Shown here: positions 48,662-61,278 of the stretch, piece by piece
Position numbering within the stretch: the stretch's first letter is position 1
Layout of the letters: the number at the start of each line of letters is the position of its first letter
From: Hyphomicrobium_A sp963812795
GTDB taxonomy: Bacteria > Pseudomonadota > Alphaproteobacteria > Rhizobiales > Hyphomicrobiaceae
Assembly (NCBI GenBank): GCA_963812795.1
Contig: CAWEWG010000017.1
Location: 124,001-188,000, forward strand
DNA: 64,000 nucleotides
Reading direction: 5' to 3'
The notes under the pieces: generated by a model
Database searches by the model: none
Told to the model about the DNA's origin: nothing
What the model saw: only the letters and a program-made list of their open reading frames with translations
Made by a program: the position numbers and the translations under genes

Positions 48662-49624
48662 ATGCCCCCGCATGTGACGCTCAAACAGCTCCGCTACTTC
48701 GACGCGCTGGCCCGCGAGCAGCATTTTGGCCGCGCCGCGGAGTCCTGCGCCGTCACCCAGCCCGCCCTTTCCATGCAGATTCACGAGCTCGAGGAGCAAC
48801 TCGGCCTCATGCTGGTGGAACGCACGCGCTCGGGCGTGCTGCTTTCCGACAAGGGCCGCGAGATCGCCGCCCGCGCCGCCCGCATCCTCGGCGACGTCCA
48901 CGAGATGGTCGAGTTCGCGCAGCACTGCAAAAATGTGCTGTCCGGCTCGCTGCGCCTCGGCGTCATCCCTTCGATCGCGCCCTATATGCTGCCGCCGCTG
49001 TTGCCGCTCATTCGCGAGGGATACCCGCATCTCGAGCTGCACGTGCGCGAAACCCAGACGCTGCCGCTCACGCAGGAGCTCATCGACGGCAAGCTCGACG
49101 TGCTGCTGCTCGCCCTGCCGATGGTGCAGGTCGAGATCGAGACGATGGCGCTGTTCGACGATCGCTTCCTCCTGGCGCTACCGCAGTCGCGCCGGCTGTC
49201 GAGCCGCGTGCGCGCCACCAGGGATCTCATCGAGCACGAGCGCCTGCTGCTGCTCGAGGAAGGCCACTGCCTGCGCGAGCAGGCGCTGACCTACTGCAGC
49301 CTGCAACAGGTCTCGACCGTCAACACCTTCGGCGTCTCCAGCCTGTCGACCATCGTCGAGATGGTGGCGGCAGGCTACGGCATCACGCTGCTGCCGGAGA
49401 TGTGCCTCAACGTCGAAATCCGCGGCCGCGACATCGGCCTCACGCGCTTCGTTGAGCCGGAGCCCTATCGCACAGTTGGCCTTGCCTGGCGCGCAACGTC
49501 GCCGCGCGCCAACGATTTCCGCGAGCTCGGGCGTCTCATCAAGGTGGCCTGGTCGAAGGGCTGCGTGCCGCCGGGCCGCAAGAACCCGAAGCATACGCGG
49601 CCGCTCAACGCCCCGTCGTCTTGA
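48662..49624 (+). CDS. oxyR: hydrogen-peroxide-sensing LysR-type regulator OxyR
   Basis: 320 residues with an N-terminal winged helix (LKQLRYFDALAREQHFGRAAESCAVTQPALSMQI). The redox pair is C203 and C212 in GHCLREQALTYC, with the same nine-residue spacing as C199/C208 of E. coli OxyR, and the surrounding residues match too. It should activate peroxide-defence genes; no katG or ahpC lies beside it here. The 3' end overlaps the convergent DUF882 gene by about 20 bp. Confidence 0.92.
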   Translation: MPPHVTLKQLRYFDALAREQHFGRAAESCAVTQPALSMQIHELEEQLGLMLVERTRSGVLLSDKGREIAARAARILGDVHEMVEFAQHCKNVLSGSLRLGVIPSIAPYMLPPLLPLIREGYPHLELHVRETQTLPLTQELIDGKLDVLLLALPMVQVEIETMALFDDRFLLALPQSRRLSSRVRATRDLIEHERLLLLEEGHCLREQALTYCSLQQVSTVNTFGVSSLSTIVEMVAAGYGITLLPEMCLNVEIRGRDIGLTRFVEPEPYRTVGLAWRATSPRANDFRELGRLIKVAWSKGCVPPGRKNPKHTRPLNAPSS

Positions 49625-51186
49625 CTTGGCGCGAGGTGAGGCCGCTGGCCGCCGCGCCGGCAGGATCGGTCTCATGCGCGCGGAAGTCGACGGCGCTGCC
49701 CTGGAACTGCTGGGCCCATAGCATCCCGGATACCTGATCGCCGGGCCGCAGCCGCATCGGCAGGACGATCTGCCTGTCGTCGAGCAGATCAAGAGTGCGC
49801 TCGAGGTTGGGATGCACGATCTTGACCAGCGCCTCGTCGTCGGCCGATGCCGACTGGGTCAGCAGCGGAGCGATCGGGAACGGGCGATACGACAGCTCCT
49901 CGGGGTGGTCTTCGTCGAACTCCGGGGCCGGCGCCCAGCCTTCCGCAGGCGCATTCGTCGTCGGACCGGGGTGCGCGCATCGAGCCCTGCGGCGGGGTCG
50001 AGCGAGGCGACCTGCGTTTCCTTCGGGACATGGCCGCAGCCTGCGAGCGCGGCGCGGGTGCCGGCGTCTCGACGGAAGCCGTGTCGACGAGCTGGTCGAG
50101 CAAGTAGCGATCGGCGTCGGCGGTCTGCAGGCGCTGCGCGGGAACGTCGGTCGGGCTCAGCGACGCGAGCGTGACGAGCTGATTGAGACGGCCGCGCTCG
50201 GCGTCGGAGGGCGGCGGCGTTGCCAGCCGCGGCGCTTGCACGAGCACCGGCGCTTCCATCGGCGTTGCCTCGAATACTTCCGTTTCGAACGCGGCGATGC
50301 GCGCTTCCGGCGCCGGGCGCGCGACCTGCGTCGGCGGCGACCTCAGTGTCGGCGCCGGCGGCGCGATGCCGGCCTCGGCCTGGGCGATCTCGACCGGCGA
50401 TTTGGGACGGGTGCGCAGATCAAAGTAGGCGGCGACCTGCTTGGCGACATCCGTGTTGGCGCGGGCGCGGCGCACGTCGTCGCGCGTCAGCTCCCCACCG
50501 TCGGCAGGGTGATGCTTGGTCCTGCCGTCGGGGAACAGCAGCGCCAGCTCGCTGCGCGGCAACCGCGGCCAGGCGCGCACCGGGCCGGTGTCGACGTGCA
50601 CGAAGGGGATGCCCGACGTCGGATAGTAGCCAATGCCGCCGACCTCGCGGATGGCCGCCGACCAGCGAAGCTGCTTCAGTGGAATATCGGGGAAGGCGGC
50701 GTCGATCGCCTGTCCCGTCATGTGCTTGCTTTTCTTCGCCTGGCCGCCGCGCGTCTTGCGCAGCATTTCGTTTGTCGCTTCCGAGCGGTGGCCGCAGATG
50801 ATGTGGATCGGCTCCTTGCTGCCGAGCTCGGTGTGCATCTCCCACAGCAGATCGATGGTCTTGGGGTCCATCTCGACCGACTTGTTGAGACGCCAGTCGC
50901 GCATCAGCCAGTCGATCTTCTTGAGAGCTTCGCGGTCGTACTGCCCATCCTTCTTGTAGGTGATGGTCAGCGTTTCCTTGGTGTGGATGTGGAAGAACGA
51001 GATGGTCCGCGTCGAGCCGAAGGCCGCGACGACGTGGGGCGAGCCGGCGCTCATGCCCAGAATGACAGCGGCCAGGCCGCCGAGGATAGCTCTGTTACGC
51101 AATACCAACGTGCCACCCCGTGCCCTGACCGGTCGTGGTAGCCCTGCGCGAAGCGGCTTACGGGCATCCCGGTATGCGACCGGCAT
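49605..51186 (-). CDS. DUF882/YcbK-like M15-family exported protein (apparent frameshifts)
   Basis: N-terminal hydrophobic segment (AILGGLAAVILGMSAG, about residues 33-48). The M15-like domain covers residues 60-210: FFHIHTKETLTITYK, ICGHRSEATNEMLR, KSKHMTGQAIDAAFPD and PFVHVDTGPVRAWPR, with the zinc-binding His/Asp/His pattern. YcbK relatives act on peptidoglycan. A long Pro/Ala-rich tail follows. The frame breaks twice near 50020 and 49960; the last frame (ELSYRPFPIAPLLTQ, HPNLERTLDLLDDRQIVLP) continues to the stop at 49605. Upstream lies a co-oriented L,D-transpeptidase gene in the window order, both wall-related. Confidence 0.82.
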
Positions 51187-51348
51187 TCACGTTCCCTAAG
51201 GGTTAATGCCCAACCATTAACGGTTGGTAACCACGGCTGATGGCTTGGTAGTCCTCGAATGGGGGCACAAGGGGGCTCCGATGCGGCAACATCTGGGCAC
51301 GGAGCGCACCTAAGCCATTGGCGCCACGCGGCGAATCTGACGCTGCGG

Positions 51349-53157
51349 TCAGAAGCCGCCGAGCGCTTGGCTGATGAAATCGCCGACGCTGCCGAAGCCG
51401 CCGCTGTAGCTCACCGCCTGCGGCGCACGCACCGGGGCGAGATGGTTCGGCCCCTTGGCGATTTGCGCCCACTCACCGCTAAGCGCCTGCGTGATGCGCT
51501 TCTCGTGGCCGTAGACGTCACGCGCTGTCTGCAGCGCGCCCTGCTCGTCGACCCAGGCGGTGAAGTAGGTGATGTGCACGCCGATCTTGCGCTCGATCGG
51601 CACCTCGTTGTTCGGCGGCCCATTGGCGATCAGGTCGGCGATGTGCGCTGAATCCCAGCCCTTGTCCTCGGACAGCAGGATCTCCGCCATGCGCCGCGGG
51701 TCGCGTACGCGCATGCACCCGTGGCTGAACGGCCGACTTGCCTCCTCGAACAGATGCCGGGCGTTGGTGTCGTGCATGTAGACGGTGTGCTTGTTGGGAA
51801 AGTTGAACTTCAATTCGCCAAGCACGTTGCTGGCGCCCGGCGGCTGGTAGACGTCGTAAGTGCGGATGTCGGTCGAGCTCCAGTCGACGCTCTCAGGGTC
51901 GATGTCGCGGCCATTGCGCGACAGACGCAGGCCCTGTCGGCGGAACGAGGTGCCGCCGCGTGCCAGGCTCGGATAGAGCTCGTTGACTTTGATGGAGTTC
52001 GGCACGTTCCAGCGCGGCTGGAAGGCGATCGACTTCATCGTCTCGGAGAACACCGGCGTCTGCTTGTCGACGAGGCCGGTGATGACCCGCTCGGTGTGGA
52101 TGACGGCGCCGCTCTTGACGATGCGCAGCGTGAACTCGGGGATGTTGACGGTGACGTAAAGGTCGCCGCGGTCCTCCGGCATCCACCGCCACTCTTCCAT
52201 GTTGGCGATCAGCTTGGCGGGGCTGAGGACCTCCACGTCGTTGAGCAGCGCGCGCGTGGCGTTGCCGACGATGCCGTCAGGCAGCGTCCCGCTTTCCTTC
52301 TGGAAGGCCATGACGGCCGCCTTCAAGGCGTCGTCGTAGAAGCTCTCGTCGGCCGGCTTGTCGGCGGTGGCAGCCGGCATCGGCACTTTCAGGCGGCGGC
52401 GCAGAATGGCGATCTGCGGATCGCTGCGCCCGGGCACGAGCTGCGGCCCGTTCGGCAGCATCTCGACGGCCGTCGCCGCCGACGCGGTGCGCATCTCGAT
52501 GAGTTTCTGCCGCAGCTTCTCGAACTCCGGCTGCTGCGGGTGCAGCTTGCGCAAGTAGGCGTCGGCCTCGCCGGCAGCGGCGAGCTGCTCGATCACCGTT
52601 TTCGGCTCCAGCAACTGCGGCTTGCGATCGAGGTAGGAGCTGAGCTGCGTCGCCGGATCGGCGATGCGGCCGCCGCGCGCATAGCGTGCGTACTTCAGCG
52701 CCGTGAGCGACATGGCAAGTTCGGCACCAGCGAGCGCATCCGGCGACGGCGCATCGCCGGCCGGCGTGGTGACCAGGGGGGCCGGGAAATCGGCGGGCTC
52801 GAGGCCCCAGTCATTGGCTTTGCCGAACTCGGCGATGGCGGCGGCGGCTTTGGCACTCAGCCCATTGCTCGAGACCCAGACCGGCGCATAGACGCGGCCG
52901 GCGTAGAAGGCAGCGAGGGCGGCGCGATCCTGCGCCTCGGCTTCGTCGGCGCGGCCTTTGGTCGTGGCGGTCAGTTTCTGCTGGAGCGCGATGCCGAGGG
53001 GATCTTGCGGCGCGGGCGGCGGGGCAACTGCGGGCGCAACGGCGGGGAGCGGCTCGGCGGTGGCGACGCGCGGCGATTTTGCCTGCTGGGCTTCGGCCGC
53101 AGCCACAAAAATAAGGCTCGAGGCCATGCCCAGAGCCAACGGACGCCAACGCAACAT
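51349..53157 (-). CDS. L,D-transpeptidase of the YcbB/LdtD type
   Basis: 602 residues from the start at 53157 (after GGAGGCGAAG), with a signal peptide ending AEAQ. An N-terminal scaffold domain is followed by a peptidoglycan-binding segment (LKAAVMAFQKESGTLPDGIVGNATRALLND) and the YkuD catalytic domain: YMHDTNARHLFEEASRPFSHGCMRVRDP, with the His and the nucleophile Cys of SHGCMRV. It forms 3-3 cross-links in peptidoglycan. In-frame sequence upstream of 53157 to 53550 does not look coding. Confidence 0.92.
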   Translation of the reverse strand: MLRWRPLALGMASSLIFVAAAEAQQAKSPRVATAEPLPAVAPAVAPPPAPQDPLGIALQQKLTATTKGRADEAEAQDRAALAAFYAGRVYAPVWVSSNGLSAKAAAAIAEFGKANDWGLEPADFPAPLVTTPAGDAPSPDALAGAELAMSLTALKYARYARGGRIADPATQLSSYLDRKPQLLEPKTVIEQLAAAGEADAYLRKLHPQQPEFEKLRQKLIEMRTASAATAVEMLPNGPQLVPGRSDPQIAILRRRLKVPMPAATADKPADESFYDDALKAAVMAFQKESGTLPDGIVGNATRALLNDVEVLSPAKLIANMEEWRWMPEDRGDLYVTVNIPEFTLRIVKSGAVIHTERVITGLVDKQTPVFSETMKSIAFQPRWNVPNSIKVNELYPSLARGGTSFRRQGLRLSRNGRDIDPESVDWSSTDIRTYDVYQPPGASNVLGELKFNFPNKHTVYMHDTNARHLFEEASRPFSHGCMRVRDPRRMAEILLSEDKGWDSAHIADLIANGPPNNEVPIERKIGVHITYFTAWVDEQGALQTARDVYGHEKRITQALSGEWAQIAKGPNHLAPVRAPQAVSYSGGFGSVGDFISQALGGF

Positions 53158-53574
53158 CTTCGCCTCCACTTGTACCCGCGGCACGCTAGCCGAGCCGCGA
53201 TGCACTAGCCACCGGCGCGTATGGCCTGCGGCCCAAGGGCCCAAAGCTGCGCGACGACTGTTGCGCAATTGCGACGTCACGCGTTCGTCATCTTGGCATC
53301 CACCGGCAATTTCGTGGCTTTTGCAGCGCGCGTAGCAGCGCCACTCGCGGCGCCAAGCCCGAGGTGATGTGTCCGGGGAGCGGGGCGGTTCTGGCCCTCT
53401 AAAGTTGTCTTGTTGGAAGCAGCCATTGCCGCCCCACCCAGACACGGACGCCGACCAACCATCTTCCCCGGATCGCATCGTCATGGCGGAGCCATGCTTC
53501 GCATGGACGCCCGGGTCTTTCGAAATGGGCTGGCGGAATTTTATGCGCACGCGATCGAGACGTGGGCGCCTACG
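53158..53574. other. gene-free stretch between two minus-strand genes
   Basis: About 415 bp. It holds the promoter of the L,D-transpeptidase. No gene was supported; open frames on the plus strand are short and featureless. Confidence 0.4.
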
Positions 53575-53838
53575 CTATTGCGAGCCGGGCGCCGGAGCCT
53601 TCTCTCGGAAAGCGCAGACTTTCACCTTCCTCAGGTGCTCCTGCTGAGCGGCGGCTTCGCAGAGCTCCCTATGCTCTCCTTCAAACTTGTCCCTGCACAG
53701 CTGCACCTTTTGACTCTGCTGTGCCAGCATCCGTTGAACGCATCCCGCGTCCATTTCAGCGCGTGCCGAGATGCTCATGCTTAATGCGAGGGGCAAGGAC
53801 CAGACGCCAAGGAAAATCGATCTGGGCAAAGGAAGCAT
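53575..53838 (-). CDS. small secreted Cys-containing protein of unknown function
   Basis: 87 residues. ACAGGAGACC precedes the ATG at 53838 and a signal peptide ends at SARA. The mature part is about 60 residues, helical and charged, with four Cys (GCVQRML, QLCRDKF, ELCEAAA, VKVCAF), probably two disulfides. No family was recognised. The gene is followed at a distance by the L,D-transpeptidase on the same strand. Confidence 0.65.
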   Translation of the reverse strand: MLPLPRSIFLGVWSLPLALSMSISARAEMDAGCVQRMLAQQSQKVQLCRDKFEGEHRELCEAAAQQEHLRKVKVCAFREKAPAPGSQ

Positions 53839-53904
53839 CTTGGTCTCCTGTCAAACACCCACTCAGTCTCGGCGTCCTTGGCCAGCATGTGGTCGAGTAT
53901 CAAG

Positions 53905-53946
53905 ATATAAACAAGGACGCCGCGCTGCCCGAAGGTAGCGCGGCGT
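53905..53946 (-). terminator. intrinsic terminator of the sigma-54 response regulator gene
   Basis: On the minus strand ACGCCGCGCT and AGCGCGGCGT form a 10-bp stem with a 10-nt loop, followed by CCTTGTTTATA. It begins 27 bp past the stop at 53974. Confidence 0.8.
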
Positions 53947-53973
53947 GCTTTCAGTCGGGAGCCTCCCGCCTAG

Positions 53974-55479
<1,506 letters not shown>

Positions 55480-55725
55480 GAGGCACTCGAACTCAACCTG
55501 AACGGACCTGCCCCGGTCGGACCCCCCGAATTGCTCCAGGATTGGACACTCGGCCACCGGTAGCTCACTCAACAAGGCAAGACTGCCCAACAAGGGTAAA
55601 TAAGCTGTTGCGATGGAGCCCAGGTTGAGCCTTTTTTGGGCACAGCGCGTCTCGCGAGCCACGCGCGCTGCCTGCCGGCGCAGCAGTGCAAACCCCCGAT
55701 TTACCTCGTCACATTGGAGCAACTG

Positions 55726-57589
55726 ATGCGATCCGACGCCCGCGGCAACGATCTGCAACGCAATTTCATCCCGCCCGACGGCGCGGCGGCGGAAGCGGCC
55801 GCGGCGCTGGGGCCGATGCCGGAGTGGAACCTCGCCGATCTCTATTCATCTCCGACGGCGCCTGAGATTGCCCGCGATCTGGACGCTGCCGCTGCCGAGG
55901 CGCGCCGCATCAAGGAGGCCTATCACGGCAAGCTCGTCGGGCTGGCCGCCGACGGCGGCGTGCTGGCGCGCGCCATCGAGGAGTTCGAGCGCTTCGTCGA
56001 GCTAATGGGGCGGCTCGGCTCCTATGCCGGGCTCTACTACGCCGGCAATCAGGCCGACCCCGAGCGCGCCAAGTTCTATGGCGACGTCTCCGAGAAACTC
56101 ACGGCCATCTCGACCGAGGTCATCTTCTTCGATCTGGAGCTGAACCAGATCGACGAAGCGGTGATGGCGCAGGCGCTGAAGAGCCCGCGCCTTGGCCGCT
56201 ACAAGCCGTGGATCGACAACGTCCGCAAGGAGAAGCCCTACCAGCTCGAGGAAAAGCTCGAGCGGCTGTTCCACGAGAAGGGCCAGACGTCGGGGAGCGC
56301 CTTCAACCGCCTGTTCAACGAGACCATCGCGGCGCTGCGCTTCCCCGTCGCCGGCGAGCCCGAGCCGCTGGCGCTGGAGATGACGCTCAACCTGCTGTCG
56401 AGCCCGGACGAGAAAAAGCGCGGCGCAGCGGCCGATGCGCTTGCCAAGGTATTCAAGGACAACGTGCGGCTATTCACGCTGATCACCAATACCCTCGCCA
56501 AGGACAAGGAGATCTCCGACCGCTGGCGCGGCTTCAAGGACGTCGCCGACAGCCGCCATCTCGCCAACCAGGTCGAGGCCCGAGGTGGTCGATGCGCTCG
56601 TCTCCAGCGTGCGCGCCGCCTACCCGCGGCTATCGCACCGCTACTACAAAATGAAGGCGAAGTGGCTCGGCAAGGAGCGCCTGTCGCATTGGGATCGCAA
56701 CGCGCCGCTGCCCGAGCGGCCGGAGCGCACGTTTGCGTGGAACGACGCGCAGCGTCTCGTGCTCGGCGCCTACAACGACTTCGCGCCGGAGATGTCGGCG
56801 GTGGCCGGCGAGTTCTTCGACAACAACTGGATCGATGCGCCGGCGCGTCCCGGCAAGGCGCCCGGCGCTTTTGCCGCGGCGACCGTGCCGTCAGTGCATC
56901 CGTACGTGCTGCTCAACTATCTCGGGAAGCCGCGCGACGTGATGACCCTCGCCCACGAGCTGGGCCACGGCGTCCACCAGATGTTGGCGCGGCCGCAAGG
57001 GGCGCTGCTGGCGCCGACGCCGCTGACGCTCGCCGAGACGGCCTCCGTGTTCGGCGAGATGCTGACCTTCAAGGCACTGCTGAAGGAGACGCACGATGCG
57101 AAGGAGCGCAAGGCGCTCATCGCCGGCAAGGTCGAGGATATGCTCAACACCGTGGTGCGGCAGGTGGCGTTCTACACTTTCGAGCGCAAGCTGCACGAGG
57201 CGCGCCGGCAGGGCGAGCTGACGCCCGACCAGCTCGGCGCCATCTGGCTGGAGACGCAGTCAGAGAGCCTTGGTCCGGCGATCGAGCTGAAGCCCGGCTA
57301 CGAGGTGTTCTGGGCCTATGTGCCGCACTTCGTCCACTCGCCGTTCTACGTCTACGCGTATGCCTTCGGCGATTGCCTGGTGAATTCGCTGTACGGCCTC
57401 TACGACGAGGCCCACCCCGGATTCGTGAACAAATATTTCGACATGCTGAAAGCCGGAGGCTCCAAGCACCACTCGGAGCTGCTGGCGCCGTTCGGCCTCG
57501 ATGCGTCGAAGCCCGAGTTCTGGAACAAGGGCCTGAAGGTCATCGAAGGCATGATCGACGAGCTCGCCGCAGCCGATGGGGCCGCTTGA
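55726..57589 (+). CDS. pepF: M3-family oligoendopeptidase (PepF type, apparent frameshift)
   Basis: Zinc metallopeptidase that degrades oligopeptides in the cytoplasm. The zinc site is LAHELGHGVHQ (HExGH), with the downstream Glu in LAETASVFGEML. About 620 residues when joined, the length of PepF/M3. The ATG at 55726 follows TTGGAGC. The frame breaks near 56580, where GAGGCCCGAGGTG would read through with one C fewer. Everything on both sides is conserved. The divergent neighbour is the sigma-54 regulator. Confidence 0.93.
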
Positions 57590-57821
57590 TCGGCGGCGGC
57601 AATCCACCCATAAAGGCGCGGCAGCTTACCGCACGGCAATAAACGTGCGAACGGGACCGGGGGGCCGGCTGCCGCCCTTTGCTCTCGCTTCAAATTCTTG
57701 GGTTAGTGTCCAGGCTTAGAAGTGGGGGCTGGCCGGCTTAGGGGCTTTCCCTCAAGCGGCTTTAAGGTTAGAAGCGCCCGCCATTTGCTGCAGTGCAGCC
57801 AGCTCAATGTGAGGTGCCGAC

Positions 57822-59735
57822 GTGGCACAATCGCAGTCGGTGGCCAAGGGCGCCGACCAGGGTGCGCATGACGGCGTCCCCAATCAGAAGTTTGCCGCGC
57901 TCGTCATCGGCTCGATCGGCGTCGTCTACGGCGACATCGGTACGAGCCCGCTGTACGCGTTCCGCGAAGCCGTGAATGCGGCCAAGGCGTCGAGCTTCGC
58001 CGGTCGCGAAGCCGTGTTCGGCGTGCTGTCGCTGATCACCTGGGCCCTGCTGCTCGTCGTCACCCTGAAATACGTGCTGATCCTGCTGCGCGCCGACAAT
58101 AAGGGCGAAGGCGGCATGTTCGCCCTCATGGCGCTGGGCCAGTCCGTCGCCAAGCGATCGACGCCCGTCATCATGGGCCTCGGCATCGCCGGCGCATCGT
58201 TCTTCTACGGCGACGCCGTCATCACGCCCGCCATTTCGGTGCTGTCGGCGGTCGAAGGCTTGAAGCTCGTCTCGCCGGCCTTCGGTCAGTACGTGCTGCC
58301 GCTATCGGTCATCATCCTTGTCGGCCTGTTTGCCATGCAGTCGCGCGGCACGGCGCACATCGCCAAATACTTCGGCCCCATCACCGTCGTGTGGTTCGTC
58401 GCCCTCGCCGCCGGCGGCCTCATCCATATTTTCGACAACCCCGACGTCTTCGTCTCGCTCAACCCCTGGTACGGCTTCCGCTTCCTCATGAAGCATGGCC
58501 TCATCGGTCTCGCCGTGCTCGGCCTTGTGTTTCTTGCCGTCACCGGTGCCGAAGCGCTTTACGCCGACCTCGGCCACTTCGGCCGCAAGCCCATTCAGGT
58601 CGCTTGGTTCTCGCTCATCCTGCCGGCTCTGCTGCTCAACTACTACGGCCAGGGCGCTCTCGTGCTGGCCAATCCGGCGGCGCTGGAAAATCCGTTCTAC
58701 CTGCTCTATCCGGACTGGGCGCTGATCCCGATGGTGATCCTGGCGACCGTCGCTACCATCATTGCCAGCCAGGCCGTCATAACGGGCGCCTTCTCGCTGA
58801 CGCGCCAGGCGATCCAGCTCGGGCTGCTGCCGCGTCTCGGCATCATCCACACGTCGGAAGCGATTTCCGGTCAAATCTATCTGCCGCGCATCAACTGGAT
58901 GCTGCTCGTCGGCGTGCTACTCGTCGTCTTCGCCTTCCGTTCCTCGTCGAACCTCGCTTCCGCATATGGCGTGTCGGTGACGGCGGCGATGGTCATCGAC
59001 ACGCTGCTCGCCTTCTTCGTCGTGTGGCGCTACTGGAAGTGGCCGCTGTGGCAGACAGCGCTGATCCTTATTCCGCTGCTGCTGCTCGAGCAGGTGTTCC
59101 TCACGGCGAACTTCCTCAAGGTGTTCGAGGGCGGCTGGGTGCCGCTGCTGCTTGCCGCCTGCATCGGCCTCATCATGGTCACGTGGGTGCGCGGGTCGCG
59201 GCTGCTTTCCAAGCAGACGCGCAAGAACGAAGCCGATCTCGACTGGCTGCTGCGCAAGCTCGAGGCCAAGCCGCCGCATCGGGTGCCGGGGACTGCCGTG
59301 TTCTTCACCGCCGATCCGACGGCGGCGCCCACCGCGCTCATGCACAACCTGAAGCACAACCGCGTCCTGCACGAGCGCAACATCATCCTGTCCATCCGCA
59401 CCGAGGAGGTGCCCCGCGTGCCGCGCTACGAGCGCGTCTCCGTCGACCGGGTCACCGACACCTTCATCCGCGTCGTCGCGCGCTACGGCTTCATGGAAAC
59501 GCCGAGCGTGCCGAAGATCCTCGAGGTCTGCCGCCGCAAGGACCTCAATATCGACATCGGTGCCACCTCGTTCTTCCTGTCGCGTCGCAACTTGAAAACC
59601 ACGTCGAAATCCGAAATGCCGCTCTGGCAGGACAAATTGTTCGTGGCGCTGGCGCGCAGCGCCCAGGACGCGACGACCTACTTCCAGATACCGACCGATC
59701 GCGTGGTCGAGGTGGGTACCCAGGTTGCGGTCTGA
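57822..59735 (+). CDS. kup: potassium uptake protein Kup
   Basis: 637 residues: about 12 membrane segments in the first 440, then a cytoplasmic C-terminal domain. Signatures: IGVVYGDIGTSPLYAFRE, GEGGMFALMAL, GASFFYGDAVITPAISVLSAVEG, VTGAEALYADLGHFGR and ASQAVITGAFSLTRQAI. It is a proton-coupled potassium importer working at low potassium. The start is a GTG at 57822, the first codon that gives the short hydrophilic N-terminus. The gene is followed by an ABC1 kinase gene after 72 bp. Confidence 0.96.
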   Translation: MAQSQSVAKGADQGAHDGVPNQKFAALVIGSIGVVYGDIGTSPLYAFREAVNAAKASSFAGREAVFGVLSLITWALLLVVTLKYVLILLRADNKGEGGMFALMALGQSVAKRSTPVIMGLGIAGASFFYGDAVITPAISVLSAVEGLKLVSPAFGQYVLPLSVIILVGLFAMQSRGTAHIAKYFGPITVVWFVALAAGGLIHIFDNPDVFVSLNPWYGFRFLMKHGLIGLAVLGLVFLAVTGAEALYADLGHFGRKPIQVAWFSLILPALLLNYYGQGALVLANPAALENPFYLLYPDWALIPMVILATVATIIASQAVITGAFSLTRQAIQLGLLPRLGIIHTSEAISGQIYLPRINWMLLVGVLLVVFAFRSSSNLASAYGVSVTAAMVIDTLLAFFVVWRYWKWPLWQTALILIPLLLLEQVFLTANFLKVFEGGWVPLLLAACIGLIMVTWVRGSRLLSKQTRKNEADLDWLLRKLEAKPPHRVPGTAVFFTADPTAAPTALMHNLKHNRVLHERNIILSIRTEEVPRVPRYERVSVDRVTDTFIRVVARYGFMETPSVPKILEVCRRKDLNIDIGATSFFLSRRNLKTTSKSEMPLWQDKLFVALARSAQDATTYFQIPTDRVVEVGTQVAV

Positions 59736-59807
59736 CGTCGACCGCCTAACCTTGCGCGCCTTCGGCACGACTTGCCGTCTCGCATGCGCGTCCCGATATC
59801 GGTCTGC

Positions 59808-61166
59808 ATGACCAACGAGGAAAACCGCTTCTCGGCACGTGCCGCGCGTTACGTGAAGGTCGGCGCCAATGTCGGTGCCGTCGCCGCGCGCGTCGCCGGC
59901 GAGCGCCTGTTCGGCGGCGAGCACGATCGCGCCCGCGGGGCGGCGGACCTCGCCGCCGCGCTCGGCGGCCTCAAGGGCCCGCTGATGAAGGTGGCGCAGC
60001 TTCTTTCCACCATCCCCGAGGTGCTGCCCGCCGAATACGCGCAGGAGCTCTCACAGCTACAGTCGGCGGCGCCCGCGATGGGGCCGGCGTTCGCCAAGCG
60101 CCGCATGCAGGCCGAGCTCGGCCCCGATTGGGCTTCGCGCTTTGCCGCCTTCGATACGACCGCTGCCGCCTCCGCTTCGCTCGGCCAAGTGCACCGCGCC
60201 ACGGCGCACGATGGACGCGCGCTCGCCGTCAAGCTGCAGTATCCGGACATGCCCTCGGCGGTCGAAGCCGACCTCGTGCAGCTGAGGGCCGTGTTTGCCA
60301 TTCACGCGCGCATGAACCCGGCCGTCGAGACGGGCGAAATCCTCAAGGAGATCGCGGCGCGGCTGCGCGAGGAGCTCGACTACGAGCTGGAGGCGCGCCA
60401 CACCAGGCTTTATGCCCACATCTTCGCCGCCGAGCCGCGCATCCGCGTGCCGGAAATTCTCCCCGAGCTGTCGACGAAGCGCCTGCTCACGATGACCTGG
60501 CTGCAAGGCAGCCCGCTTCTCGACTACAAGTCAGCGCCGCTCGAGCATCGCAATGCCATCGCGCAAGCCATGTTCCGCGCCTGGTGGTTCCCGTTCAGCC
60601 ATTACGGCGTCATTCACGGCGACCCTCATCTCGGCAACTACACGATCTTCGAGGACGCCAGCCGCCCCGCCGGCATCAACCTGCTCGACTACGGCTGCAT
60701 CCGCAGCTTCGCGCCGCGCTTTGTCGGCGGCGTCATCGACCTCTACCAGGGGCTGCTCACCGACAACCGCGATCGGCGCGCGCATGCGTTCGAGACATGG
60801 GGCTTCCGCGGCCTGTCGGACGATCTGATCGAAGCCCTTACCATGTGGGCGCGCTTCATCTACGGGCCGCTGCTGGATGACCGCGAGCGCGCCATCGCCG
60901 AAGGCACGACCCCCGGAGAGTACGGGCGCAAAGAGGCGTTCAGCGTGCACCGCATCCTGCGCGAAAAAGGGCCTGTGGCGGTGCCGCGCGAGTTCGTCTT
61001 CATGGACCGCGCGGCCATCGGTCTCGGCGGGGTCTTCCTGCACCTCGGCGCCAGGCAGAACTGGTTCCGGCTCTATAACGAGCTGATCGAGGATTTCGAC
61101 CTGGCGAGGGTCGCCGACCGCCAGGCCCACGCCTTTACCGCCACCGGCGTCCCCCTGCCGGCCTGA
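59808..61166 (+). CDS. ABC1/UbiB-family atypical kinase-like protein
   Basis: 452 residues. The family KxGQ motif appears as KVAQ (residues 61-64 in GPLMKVAQLLS), then SAAPAMG, ASASLGQVHRA with the Ala-rich nucleotide loop, the Lys of AVKLQYPDM, the ExD pair of EELDYELEA and the metal-binding HGDPHLGNY and DYGCIRSF. These proteins support ubiquinone synthesis or lipid metabolism. The Ala-for-Gly change in the KxGQ motif is seen in some proteobacterial subgroups. The start at 59808 is chosen because the preceding in-frame codons are not conserved-looking. Confidence 0.88.
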   Translation: MTNEENRFSARAARYVKVGANVGAVAARVAGERLFGGEHDRARGAADLAAALGGLKGPLMKVAQLLSTIPEVLPAEYAQELSQLQSAAPAMGPAFAKRRMQAELGPDWASRFAAFDTTAAASASLGQVHRATAHDGRALAVKLQYPDMPSAVEADLVQLRAVFAIHARMNPAVETGEILKEIAARLREELDYELEARHTRLYAHIFAAEPRIRVPEILPELSTKRLLTMTWLQGSPLLDYKSAPLEHRNAIAQAMFRAWWFPFSHYGVIHGDPHLGNYTIFEDASRPAGINLLDYGCIRSFAPRFVGGVIDLYQGLLTDNRDRRAHAFETWGFRGLSDDLIEALTMWARFIYGPLLDDRERAIAEGTTPGEYGRKEAFSVHRILREKGPVAVPREFVFMDRAAIGLGGVFLHLGARQNWFRLYNELIEDFDLARVADRQAHAFTATGVPLPA

Positions 61167-61278
61167 TCGGCACAGGCGCCATGCGAAGCGCCACCGAGCT
61201 CCGCTCGTAGCTTGATAGCCGGCCAGGGTTGAGGTAGGAGGGAAACCAAGGACCAATAAAACCCGAGGGAGGGGCACG